A DNA stretch of 64,000 nt, from positions 3,038,001 to 3,102,000 of the forward strand of contig NC_060115.1 of assembly GCF_021155765.1 (NCBI RefSeq), read 5' to 3'. The DNA is from Diprion similis. Lineage: Eukaryota; Arthropoda; Insecta; Hymenoptera; Diprionidae. The notes under the pieces are model-generated. The model worked only from the letters and a program-made list of their open reading frames with translations, searched no databases and was not told the origin of the DNA. Within the stretch, counting starts at the first letter, position 1. Each line of letters opens with the position of its first letter. The position numbers and the translations under genes are program-made. Shown here piece after piece: positions 24,906 through 36,163 of this stretch.

Positions 24906-27900
24906 ATGGAGTTGATTAAAATTCCAAAGGCTAGTGTGCACAGTGCAACCTTGTCAGAGATTTCTTTCAATACTTACATGCCTCAGGTCTTACGTGTGTT
25001 TTCTGTTTCGTTTATTTCAGGTGGAAAATGTGCGGATGCTCGATAAGTACAGCAACAATCATTCCTTGGGAACGCTTTACCCAACTGCTACACATTTGAT
25101 ATTTGTGGACCCAAATGGGAAAAAACAAATATGGGTGAGGTTTCATTTGCATTGATTTTCTTTAGGCACCTATGCAATGAGAATTGGTAATAATTTCCCT
25201 GTCCTTTGACTAGTTGACTGTTGACCATTCTCGCCGTATCATCGATGAAATATCCCATTTCAATGTACCAATATATCTTACCCAATTAAGGGGGTGCCCA
25301 CCCTAGTCGAATTCGATGTTGACTTATGTATCTCCAAATATCTGAATCCACATATCTCAAACACAAACAAGAGCTCAACAGCCTCATTCTATGCACAATT
25401 CTAGAAAAAAAAATTCCAAACATTTTCATTTGACACAGAATTAAAGAAATGGTATGTATTCTACGAAAACGCAATAGTAAATTCATAGAATTTATGCCAT
25501 TACTGTATTTCTGTGTCAAATGAAAATGTGTCGGGGATATTTTTGTTGAGAATTGTGTATAGAATGAGGCTGATAAGCCCTTTTTCACATTTGAGATACT
25601 TGGACATAGATATTTACAAATATATACATCAACATCGAAATCCACCAGAGCACAACCTTAAGCACTGTTTAAGATCTGCTCCGTTCTGATTTATTTTATC
25701 CTTCGTACGATATGTTCAGCACTGTCATATATTAAAGATATACATATGTTTTCTAAAAACATTTCCAGTCAATATTTCTTTCCAGGTTTTATATATGCAT
25801 ATAACCAGTGTAGATAAGCAGCCGTTGTCAACCACAGGATCACCTCTTCAAATAAAGTGTAAAAACTTTTTAACTGTTACTTTTGTAATACCGAAGGAAC
25901 GCGAGTGCCATGATATATATCTCACACTGTTAAAATTGTCATCGCCAGGTAAGATTATTACATGATTCATTCTTTTATACACCACATTGTTTCCAGTTCT
26001 ATTCAAGCATCAGTTGAATGACTTATAAACTGTACAACAGATAGCAAGCTGATTCCCTTAAATTTAACCTTTTTTTTCGGTTACTAAATTCCGTTTGATA
26101 AAAAACTAAAAAGTATTTCAATTTCAAACTGTACAAAAACATAATATGTAAATAAAAATGATATGTACAATAAAAATATTTTTAGCAAGATTAGAAGATC
26201 TGTATTGCTTCAGTTACCAAGCAAGTAAGGATGAATTGCCACAACATGCCGGCTGGAATTTTTTTGATATTCAGAGTGAATTTCAAAGATTAGGTGTTCC
26301 AAACGACGAGTGGTCTCTATCCTATCTCAATACCAACTACGAGGTAGGAATTTGTCTGTCTTTTGAACTCTGCATATTCCATAACATAACATATTACAAT
26401 TTTGATTTTTCAGCTGTGCGATACGTATCCAAAGTATCTTTACGTACCTAGTATATCGACAAATAATGTATTGTCTGGCAGTGCCAAGTTCAGAAGTAAA
26501 GGCCGCTTACCAGTTTTAACATATCTTCATTCTAACAAGGTTCGAAACTTATCTGTTGCCGCTGATCTCTGGTTCCTCAAGTTTAAAAAATATTCAAATA
26601 GATTGCAATGAAAGTGAAATTTCAACTTACAGGCTGCGATATGTAGATGCAGTCAGCCATTATCTGGTTTCAATGCACGATGCCCTGAAGATGAGCAAAT
26701 GTTATACAACATTCTTTGTACTAATCCTAATTCCAAATACATGTATGTGGTTGACACACGACCACGGGTAAGTGTCTTAATTTAAATTGGATACCAGGTT
26801 GTAATCAAAGTTCAGCTCATAGGTAAAAATAATGCACATTCTGTCTACTCCTAAAGGGCTATAATGGTTATACGATTTTAGATTAACGCAATGGCAAATA
26901 GAGCCGCAGGCAAAGGCTATGAAAACGAAAGCTTTTACGAAAATATCAAATTTCATTTTTTTGGCATTGAAAATATTCATGTAATGCGAGCAAGCTTGAA
27001 TAAGCTAACAGAGTGTAAGTGCTACTGTAAAATTTTTTAAACTACTTATACAATCATTTCAAATACGATTCCCTGTGTCGAGCAGTAAAGTAATACAAAA
27101 GTTAAAAAAACATGTTTCACCTGATAGTGCATAAAATGACAACAGTGAGCAGCTTTCTGAATGGATTAGAAAGTAGTGGCTGGTTAAAGCACATACGTTC
27201 CGTGCTGGAGACAGGCTGGTTCATAGCACGTGCCATTTCAAATGGAGTTAGTGTCGTAGTTCACTGCAGTGATGGCTGGGATCGGACAGCGCAAGTTTGT
27301 TCTGTTGCAGCATTGATGCTGGATCCATTTTACAGAACAATTCAAGGATTTCAGGTGAAAATCTTAGTGCAGTAGTTGTAAATCATGTATTTATACAAAA
27401 AATGATATGACTAAAGTGTCATCATTCATATTCTTTTATAATGTCTATATATTTAGGCATTAATAGAGAAAGACTGGCTATCATTTGGTCACAAGTTCAG
27501 CAATCGATGTGGTCATATAAGCAGTGATGGTAAAGAAATAGCACCAATATTCACTCAGTTTATTGACGCAACATACCAACTTTTGAACCAGCATCCATAT
27601 GCCTTCCAATTTAACGAATATTTCCTCTTGACTCTTCATGATCACATTCATAGTTGTCAATATGGAACATTTGTTGGTAACTGTGAAAAGGATAGACAGA
27701 CACTAAGGTGAAATATTTGCAGTGCGGGATAGAATAAAATCTTATAGAAAAGTCTTTCAGAACTTTTAATGAGTTTAAAAATATTTTAGACTCAGTGACA
27801 GAACTTATTCCTTGTGGGGACACATGGCAAATCATATGAACGAATATATTAATCCGTTGTACTGTTGTAATGGTTATAAAGAAGAGAGCAACAATGTTCT

Positions 27901-28728
27901 ATGGCCTAAGTTGTCGCCACAAAATATCCTGTAAGTAATAAATTAGTATAAATGACACAATTATCTTATTGGAACCGTAATAACTGGTTTATAATTAATT
28001 ATAGGTTCTGGAAGGGTTTATACTGTAGATTCGAAAACGGCATACACTGTAGAGAGACATATGAAGATTTACTTCTAACTATTCATGACCACACCATTGC
28101 TTTGGAGGACCATGTAAAACTTTTGTATAAGGTATATTGCTGATTGATCCATATGCGTATTAATAACTGTTCCACATAATTTCTAATATAATTAAGTATG
28201 TTTGCAAACTTACTTTTAGAGAGTCAATTCAATGGGCAAGTTATTAACACCAAATGATGCTCCAAAAAAGGGACTACAAACACACTACGAACATCTGGAC
28301 AATAAATTCAGCAAAGAATCTCTATCGGAGAAGATAATAAGAAATTCTGCTAACGTTCAAGAAATAAGTAACAGAACAAATATAAGCACAAACCAATTAG
28401 AGAAAGAATTGAAATCCGTTGCTCTGGATTGGAAATCTTCTCGTAACATTGAAGAATGTGTTTGCTCTACTACGTTTGACACTTTCAACAAGAAGGTACA
28501 GATATTTCACCCTCGATTTGCCTTATATCTCACCAAAGTTTTCATGGTTACTATAATATGTAATGTGATAAATAATTTTAGTACCATTGCTGGTCTTGCG
28601 GCAACATATTCTGCACAAGGTGCATGGGAAGACACGGGACACTAGCTGGTCAATTATCACAGCGTGCAGTACCAGTTTGCAAATCCTGTTCCCAGAATCC
28701 ATCAAGTTCGTCACCAACTAATTCTTAG
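24906..28728 (+). CDS. Mtmr6: Myotubularin-related phosphoinositide 3-phosphatase (MTMR6/7/8 type) with C-terminal FYVE-like finger
   Basis: Removes the 3-phosphate from PtdIns3P and PtdIns(3,5)P2 on endosomal membranes. Thirteen coding exons are inferred: 24906-24929, 25021-25134, 25786-25948, 26186-26343, 26414-26539, 26633-26767, 26882-27014, 27146-27354, 27457-27707, 27790-27930, 28005-28131, 28220-28495, 28582-28728 (667 residues; human MTMR6 is 621). All phases agree. A PH-GRAM domain occupies about residues 1-105 and the phosphatase about 120-500. The catalytic loop HCSDGWDRT is at 27262 onward, with nucleophile Cys325 and Arg331, so the enzyme looks active. Exon 1 (MELIKIPK) matches the family N-terminus but uses a GC donor. 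Residues about 598-660 form a FYVE-like finger (YHCWSCGNIFC, then PVCKSC), which vertebrate MTMR6/7/8 lack. Assignment to the subgroup rests on clear similarity along the whole length. Confidence 0.95.
25286..25661. mobile_element. TTAA-flanked foldback element (MITE) in myotubularin intron 2
   Basis: The element 25290-25657 (368 bp) is nearly a full-length palindrome. The left arm cagcctcattctatgcacaa (near 25,378) and the segment acattttcatttgacacaga are found inverted in the right arm near 25,550 and 25,510. The outer parts (tcgatgttga) also pair. TTAA flanks it on both sides (25286-25289, 25658-25661), the target duplication typical of piggyBac-like elements. The outermost termini match only loosely, so superfamily assignment is tentative. 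It has no coding capacity. It lies in the sense intron between exons 2 and 3 and would make a long hairpin in the pre-mRNA. Confidence 0.82.
28582..28728 (+). CDS. Mtmr6: Last myotubularin exon, encoding the FYVE-like zinc finger
   Basis: The preceding exon ends with aag and donor gtacag at 28496. The acceptor ttttag ends at 28581, leaving an 86-bp intron with phase 0 on both sides. Spliced, the protein reads ECVCSTTF-DTFNKK-YHCWSCGNIFCTRC and finishes with VPVCKSC, giving eight cysteines in FYVE order. Two departures from the textbook finger are visible. The first cysteine pair is CxC rather than CxxC, and the basic patch is KKYHC instead of RRHHC. If the intron is retained, the frame runs on to a stop at 28643-28645 and gives a protein without the finger. 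Confidence 0.85.
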   Translation, partial: YHCWSCGNIFCTRCMGRHGTLAGQLSQRAVPVCKSCSQNPSSSSPTNS

Positions 28729-28894
28729 TGTCACCATTCATCACCGGAACTGACTGCTCACATTAGTGAAAATTTACATATAATCTATGGATTTCCATTT
28801 TGTATCTTATTTGTACAGGGAAATATGATTTGTTATAATGTGACTATAATTATATGAATTCAATAACTGATAAGTATGTGATGTATCTACTTGA

Positions 28895-28900
28895 AATAAA
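28895..28900 (+). terminator. Polyadenylation signal, myotubularin gene
   Basis: AATAAA lies 167 bases after the stop codon, in ttgaaataaacttg. It is the first canonical hexamer after the stop. Confidence 0.6.
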
Positions 28901-31025
28901 CTTGTCACAGCACGACATACAAGTATCCTGATTAAATGGATAAACCAAATTCATTTAATTTTTTTACGACTCAGAGCCATTCCTGTCCTCACATATATGG
29001 GAATCTGATTACACAAAACTGTTTAATTTATATCTACGTAATTAAGTATATCGGCCGTATCGATTTCACGCCAAGTAGTTGGATCTTCCCATTCAATTGT
29101 TCGAAACATTGCGTTAATTAACGTTATTTCACGCAAAACATGTTTGTCTGAGAAACCATTTGTATAGAGGATTCAAAAAAACATCAACGTTTTCCAGTAA
29201 TCATCCTCCAAAATTCACTCTTATGTAGGCATATATGTGGTAAGAAAATTGGCTGGTGCTCACCCTGAAATTATTATTTCACGGTCTTTACATTTACGAA
29301 GCTATTACCGTTTATTAACAACAGGAAATTACATAATACTCATGAGGGATACTACATAGCTGTTGTACTATGAACACTGTTTTTGGATAATAAAAAAAAA
29401 CAAATATTTTAAAGCAGGCCGGATGCTTATTAATGTTTCAATAACGTAAATTTGAAGTTATGAAAATTGAAATTCCCAAATTTCAATGAAGCATTTGATG
29501 AACGGCTCTTAGACAAAAGTAGAATTACTTCTCAAGACGAATTATTAAGTCTCAATTACTAGTAAGAAATTCTAAAATGAAAGACTTCTGACTAACAATG
29601 TAACAACGTTTACATCATAATTACAACAGGTACAGCAATGTGGTATGAAATTATCCAAAAACAGTTTAAATTGTTTTTGCTTTGGCTAATTCATGTATGT
29701 ACATACGTACATAATTCCTATATTATGAAGTAAAAAGTAGGTATATCCATTACATGGGGCTGAATAAATAAATATTGTATTATAGATTAAGGTTTGTGAA
29801 AGTAAATAATATTTTGCACAATAAATTAAACTGACTTTCATGCTATGCATAAACATATACACGATATCTTTACGTCCATTGGTCTCAGTTTTGTTCCACC
29901 TAGAGTTGACATTTATAACAAGGACAACATGCACAAAGATACTTAGTATATACCAGATCAGTACTTGTGTATATTTGTATCCATTTCACTCAACTCGTAG
30001 TCAAACCTGTTACAGCTTTCAGTACAAGATCAGATTAAAAATACATAGGTTGAATATAACTTTGTCAAAATTGACTCCTTACGTTGAGGATTACTACACA
30101 TTCTCACTTTCAAGAATATTGACATCTTTACTCGTAACAAATGCCATTGCTACATACCTAATACTGATCAAATGCTCAAAATAATTTTTAGTAAGCAGCG
30201 TCGAACTCGTCTTCTTAACAATTACTTGTATCTTCATTAGAGTAATGGAAATTGATTTCAGTTCATAATGATGGGTGAAAAAAGTTATATTGTGAAATTC
30301 ACGTCAAAGATTTACACGCTGCCAATTATCACCTGCATTTCTCAGAAGTTTCAGAAACTCATACATATGAGATTTATTAAACCGCATAATCCACATAAAG
30401 ATTAGACAGATGATAAACCCACAAACTATTGACTTATTGATTTTTTCAATTGACTAACAAAAAAGTTTCAAAAGACAGGCACAAAGCTTTAATGAATATA
30501 TGGGCACAAATTTTAAGATATTCGAGGAAAGGAATTTACACAATCTATCAATCACTCAACATCACACGAACGAACTTTATGAACTACACAATGAAAACCC
30601 GGTGGCAGTAACTAAATGCGCACTCTCAGAAACTTTATCATCAGTATTACAATATTGATATTGTGGAGTTTTATTTCTGCGACTAACAACATTAAGTGAA
30701 CACAAGATATTTTTAATGAGAAATCTACCGAAGTTTCATCGCTGCTGCATAGGATGAAGCCATTCGTTGACTCATTATTAACCAACATAATAAAAGAAAA
30801 AATATCGACACATGAAATGATTCGACTTTTACTACCCACAATGATCACGTGATATTAAATAGTGATCTAATTGTAGCTAATAAAAGTGGTATGCTAACAG
30901 ATAACTCTGTTGTCGTCCAGGATAAATTTAATACTTATCGACTGTAATAATAACTTGTAATTGTAGAACATGTGATAGTGAACTTACAGCGGAATGTGAT
31001 TACAATATGTTAATCTGCACTGTGC
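28901..31025. other. Intergenic DNA between two convergent genes
   Basis: This is AT-rich sequence between the myotubularin poly(A) signal and the calnexin stop codon, which is read from the opposite strand. It should contain the calnexin 3' untranslated region on the minus strand. TTTATT near 30,670 is one possible minus-strand poly(A) hexamer. Open frames here are short, low-complexity and rich in I, Y, N and K. I see no supported gene, RNA or repeat. Confidence 0.5.
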
Positions 31026-34000
31026 TCATTCTTTATTAGGCTTTCTTCGCCGAGGCCCATCACCTCCTGCTAGTGGCTTCTCCTACAAATAAAAACAAAA
31101 GTCAGACTACTTTATAACAGCAACATACCACCAGCATTGTGCGTACCAAATTAATACACTCAGTTGAAGGTATTGCCTAGATTCTGAGCCGTTAATCCAT
31201 GTGGATCCATATACACAGCTTTGTATTCACCTTCTGAATTGCTAGGCTTTCGAACAGTAACACATTTCAGGTGTAAACTGAATACATTGTTACAAACCTT
31301 ATTAATAGACTCCTCCGTCACAACTTCGTCCGAGTCTCTACTGTTCTCCAACTCGTCAGGTTCGACAAGTTCTTTTTGTTTTCCATCACTCTCTTCTTTA
31401 TTCTTCTGCTCAGTCTCTTTGTTCTCTGCACTGGTATCTTCTTCATCTGCCACACTCTCTTCTTCATTTAGGTCTTCATTTTGCAAGGGCTCTCTATCTT
31501 CTGGTTTGAAGTCTTGTTTATCCTAATATTGAATTACAGTTTAATGAAATCTCGGGTGGATTGAAAGATGGCTCGAGAGAAAATTTTTACTGCAAATTAT
31601 AGGATCATGAAAATATTTCAACATGGATATATAATACCCAGTTTTGTTGAACAGATTAGAATCTCTAGAAAGTGTATTGATGTAGTCAAGGTAAGTTCAA
31701 AAGGAACTATGTAATACATGATTCAGGGAGCAATCTAATTTCAAAGCGCATACTCTTCTTACTTTTTTTTATACATATATCATACATATAAAAAGTTTGA
31801 GGCGATAACTATAGTGTACCAAGCATAATACCTGAGCAGGAATACAGCAGCAGTAAACTAGTAGAAGTATGGGAATACCAGCAACGAATACGTAAATAGC
31901 CCACATCCATGGATGATCAACCGTAAATGCAGCTACTTGGTTCCACACACTCCACTATATGTAACAATAAAAAAATTCTACACCAATCATATTAAATACC
32001 GATGTAAATTTGTATCTTACTATGTTTTGATATATTCTTTAGTGACGTATTTTTCTTCATCGAAATATTTCTCTATTAAAAACGCTGATACGCAAAGTTA
32101 TACAAGGCGTCAACCCTCAACTTGAAAAAAAATTCCCTGATAGTTCCTGATTTTCCCCAGTACACATTATTTGTTCCCTTGTTAATTATTGTGAATATAT
32201 TCGGTTATCAGACACCTATTGTATTGATTTATGCACAACAGAAACTAAATTCGTCGTACATAACTTTAATATTTCGTCTGTGATGTTGGTGCACAATGTA
32301 CATATGTGGACCAATAGCCAAACCAGCTGTCCATGCCCCATGGAAGAAGTTTCGCTCTGGGCTTTTAATTCCATTAAATTAATGCTACACGATATCATAG
32401 AGAAATTCGAGGTTATAACGATTCACTAGTAACAAAAATGATATATTACATTATATATTCTTTTCACAAAGAAACTATCGGCTTTAGATGAAGTGATATA
32501 TCTATGGAAGGATTTTACTTGAAACTATACGATTGTTTCAAGTATTATAAAAGTATAGCGATACGGTTGTGATTAGATAAGGAATTGGATTAAGCACAAC
32601 ATAATTTGGGTTCGCATCTTTTTTCAGTACCTCTCCAGAGCGCTTGATTAGGTAAGAGACGTATAATACAACAGGTATAGCGCAGTAGATGAAATATATG
32701 GCCCACCATCCTGGCTTATTGTTCATAGAATGCATCATTCTACCCCATAAGGTTTCCTGGATATCACGATCCAATAGAACCACATGACAGTGTGTTAGCA
32801 TTATCCGCTCGCATTTTCAGATTTTTTTGTTGCCATTATTAATGGCATTAAAAAATTCCGCTCCATACAATTGAAAATTTTTTATATTGTCAACCAGTGA
32901 GATTTTAGATGCATTAATCGGTAAGGAACAAAATACTCACGTTTTGCTGAGCAATTCTCGCTCGACGTAATTCAAACGAATCATCAGACCATTTCTTTGC
33001 AACCTCTTCACTATCTGTGATAATGAGATTATCAAAGAGGATATCAGGTGACATGGACCAGAGTTCGAATCCAACTGCGAACTAAGACAAGAAGAGGGAA
33101 AACTATGTGTATGATTCCTATGTTCATTAGGATGGAGCAAGAAAAGTTAATTTTCGAAATCAGTCGTCCCTACTATACTGACAAGATTTATTCGAAAATC
33201 CTGAAGAGCAATGTGGAAGATAGTGTTCAAATTTGATGGTCATTAGGAGTGTGAAGACACGGTCCAATACAAATCTTTTAGATGGAATTATAAGATTTAT
33301 TTTAGGGAAGATTGATTTTGAAAATTAATTTTTTCCGCTTTGCTCTATGGCCACTACAGTAAAAATGGGACTTTGTTATTCATTAAACAATGCATATTTC
33401 TGTAGTTTGCATCACAATGCTCAATATACTTACAATTGGCGTCATTTTGAAAGGATGTTCGTCGTTAAAATAGGCAGGATTGTGTATAAGGCGAGGCATC
33501 CATTTACCCTTGTAATTAGGATTGTTTATTAGCGGCGCCAACCATTTTCCTCTGAAACGGGGATTCTGTTTCAATGGTTGCTTCCACGGACCACAACCTG
33601 GAGCTTTCTCACACAGCGGGTTGCTCAACATAGGTGGTTCCCAATCTCCATCCATTTCATTGTCCCAGTCTTCAGGCTTTATGGCACTAGAGTCAGGTAT
33701 CATCGCTGACTCATCTTCTAGCCAACCGTCAGGCATTACTGCTTCTTCGTCAATTATTTGAGCTGGTGCATCTTCATCCCAGTCCTCAGGCTTAATAGCT
33801 AAGGGATCAGGTATCTTTTCTCTCTCATCCCAATTTTCCGGACGTTTATCATTAGGGTCTTCAATCTCTAGAGGTGGATTTACAGGTGGAGTAAAGTCAT
33901 CGAGTAGGCTACCTTCATTTACGACACTATTGTCTAATTTCACTTGAAAAGTGTTGTCTGGTCGAACTATAAGTGTGTACAAATGAGGTTGTTTGTCCTT

Positions 34001-34825
34001 AAATGCGTCTTCAAGACGGTCTTTGGGCTTTTTGCAGTGCTTTTCTTCAAAGGAACCATTAAGAGGGTTTTGATGGCGGAAAATGAAGTGCAGCTGTGAA
34101 TAATAAATTATGTTACAATATTTAAGAAGTTTGTTTCATTAATTTCATTTTCATATTATATTATTTATGAATATTCCTTACCTTATGATCATTTCCGCAT
34201 TTGTCCGGCCCAAACATAATGGTATAGGGAGTCTTGTCATTAAAGAGTTTGAGGTCTTTATGCTGAGAATCAAGAGTCAGAAGTTTAAGGTAAGCGCCGC
34301 CGCATTCTTGGCCATCTTGTAGTATCACCTCATACTGGACGACTAAGGGTTTGTCATCGAAATAAAAGGGTCTTGACAAGGGGGCAGAGATGGCAGCATG
34401 ACGAGCCTTACTTTTCAATACTAGTCCAGTGTCACCTTCCTGAGCATATTTTGAAGCTTCTTCCAACTTCCAAATACCTGAAGTTTCGTGAATTATTGGT
34501 AATTGAGTTAGAGTTATTGTGAGTCATTCGTAGTATTGAATATCATCTATCAATGATTCATTCTCCAGCTAAAGCAATACCAACCATCGTATTTGGAAAT
34601 TTCCTCATCAGTATCATCTTTTTTAGCTTCAGACAAAACCCATTGTTTCCTAAAGTGTTCAGGGTCATCGAAATGCTCAGCTAAGTAGGCAAACCCTTTG
34701 GGGACCGGGCTTCGATAACCATGGTTTAAAGTATCGCTGAAATCCTCATTGTGGATATGATCTTTGTCTGCATTGAATCCGCTAAATAGCAGACTGAACA
34801 GGACGGTGACAAAAAGTCTATCCAT
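31026..34825 (-). CDS. Cnx: Calnexin, ER membrane lectin chaperone
   Basis: Binds monoglucosylated N-glycans on folding glycoproteins in the ER and recruits folding partners. Coding exons, 5' to 3': 34825-34585, 34477-34182, 34093-33434, 33081-32941, one of two alternative transmembrane exons (32756-32598 or 31954-31832), 31522-31298, 31082-31026. With the 123-bp exon the product is 580 residues. It has a signal peptide ([16 protein letters not shown]) and a globular lectin domain including [11 protein letters not shown] and [10 protein letters not shown]. The proline-rich arm has four KPEDWDE-type motifs followed by four GxWxPPxIxNPxY-type motifs. After the membrane span comes a cytosolic acidic tail ending RRRKPNKE, close to the RKPRRE ER-retention end of vertebrate calnexin. 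The first donor is gttggt, slightly unusual. Identification is secure; the exon choice in any tissue is unknown. Confidence 0.97.
31832..31954 (-). CDS. Cnx: Calnexin alternative transmembrane exon A
   Basis: A 41-codon exon in phase 0 at both ends (acceptor atatag, donor gtatta). It encodes [19 protein letters not shown] followed by VYCCCIPAQ. It resembles the vertebrate calnexin span, which also has juxtamembrane cysteines (CC) known to be palmitoylated in mammals. The run of three cysteines just after the span suggests the same modification. It can replace exon B (32598-32756) without changing frame. Confidence 0.85.
32270..32390 (-). pseudogene. Possible decayed third transmembrane exon of calnexin
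   Basis: Between exons A and B the minus strand reads gaaacttcttccatgggg and then a stretch translating as [15 protein letters not shown]. It can be aligned with gaaaccttatgggg and [14 protein letters not shown] of exon B if a gap of about 20 bases is allowed. No clean acceptor and donor in a common phase are visible, and the frame stops soon after. The resemblance is short and could be chance. Confidence 0.25.
32598..32756 (-). CDS. Cnx: Calnexin alternative transmembrane exon B
   Basis: A second phase-0 exon encodes [18 protein letters not shown], then [18 protein letters not shown] and a basic tail [16 protein letters not shown]. It is clearly related to exon A (WxxxxPxWWAIY...IPxxLxV), so an internal exon duplication is likely. 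The acceptor is ccag before gaaacc. The donor is either gtgctt (exon ends at 32598) or gttgtg (ends at 32601); both keep frame. Unlike exon A it has no cysteine cluster next to the membrane. Since each exon contributes a membrane span, using both would turn the tail into the lumen, so mutually exclusive splicing is expected. Confidence 0.82.
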
Positions 34826-36163
34826 TTAAATTATCTGGGAATAAATATATCGAGTATATTTCGTTACCGAAGCAATAGTACAATGGCTTAAAATTACACT
34901 TGTGTATACGTACATGAAATGGTACTGAATCAGTACAGACTTACAATTGCGCAAAGACCTACGAATAATAAAAAAATTGGTCGTGTGGCTTTGAAAATCG
35001 TTTTTAGGCTTAATAAATTATTTACAGATTTTCTAAAATAATAATGCACCAAAGCATATGAATAAGTTCTGCACGCTTACGAAACGGTTAAAAACAGTCA
35101 GCGGCTAAACTTTCGTGGATAAATATAAATATAATCAAATCACTTAATATCAGATTGAAATCTTATTCGAGGTGAACCTAGCCTCTAAATCGAATTGTAA
35201 GTATATGACGATAGATAATACCTCACCGTTTCAACAGATTCCAGTCATAAAGAGGCGATTTGAAAGCCGGTGAACATAACTTGGTCACACGCCAAGTAGA
35301 CACGTTTTATTTAATTAACTAATAGTTATAATCTAATCTATTTACACGTAGTAACATTTGCTCACGAGTGTTCCTGAATTCTTTCGATACTCGATTCTCG
35401 ACGATCACTGTTAAACCGCGTTCACATGCACGCGACTTTTTCAGCGTAGTCTTACAAATTTAGGTTTGATTTGAATTTAGAGTTGAATCAGGCGTACGCG
35501 GAAGAATATATTTTTAATCAACGGGTCTCTGGCTCTGCCAACCAGATTTTCATATCGCTCTCGGATTTGAACAGAGGTCTAAATGACGATGGATGAATCC
35601 AGAAGTAATAAGCACCTGGAAACTCACAATCAGTATCAAATACATTTGCAAAACCTGTCTTATATTGCACTAAACTCTAGCCCGATACGACTCCGAAGCG
35701 TGATAATGGGGTGACACCACCAAATGTTTTCGGCATAATATTACATACTCATGGGTGCTCGTGCAGGACGTCGTGAAAGCCTCGTAAATGAGGAAATCAA
35801 TGAGGAACTCTGAGGAGGTCGGCGGCGATATGAATAATAGAGTGGTTTCGACACACTACAATCATCTGTTCAAGGCTGCTCCAAGTCACTCTGAATTCAC
35901 AAATTTTGATGACGCACTTTTATCAATTGTCAGCTTGCTTCCCGCCCTTTTACGAACAAAACTATTTCATCTATTTCACTAATCATTAGTTCAATGAAAT
36001 CAGCCAGAGGTGTAACGATTCAGTTGTCATAGTTACGAAGCCTACTACTAGACATCTGACTTAAGAGAGTAATATTTATTTTGTGTATTCGAAGCATTTA
36101 CTTTTACAGCAATCATCAACTTGTTTAATCATTTTTATAGTAATTTATTTTTTTATTTTAATT
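34826..36163. other. Divergent intergenic region, calnexin / CFAP97-like
   Basis: About 1.3 kb separates the two start codons, so it should contain both promoters and 5' untranslated regions. The stretch around 35,270-35,540 is less AT-rich than its surroundings, and 35,210-35,300 holds tcacacgccaag-type sequence. I see no clear core promoter motif. A 65-codon frame at 35,788-35,982 has no recognisable features and is not called. Confidence 0.4.

Noticed and set aside
25286-25645. 119-codon minus-strand frame
   Set aside because: It coincides with the TTAA-flanked palindromic element inside an intron.
29840-30184. 114-codon plus-strand frame between myotubularin and calnexin
   Set aside because: Low-complexity I/L/Y/T-rich translation of AT-rich DNA, no splice sites or domain.
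33061-33080. gagttcgaatccaact, resembling a tRNA T-arm
   Set aside because: It is calnexin coding sequence on the minus strand (GFELW); no acceptor or anticodon arm can be formed around it.
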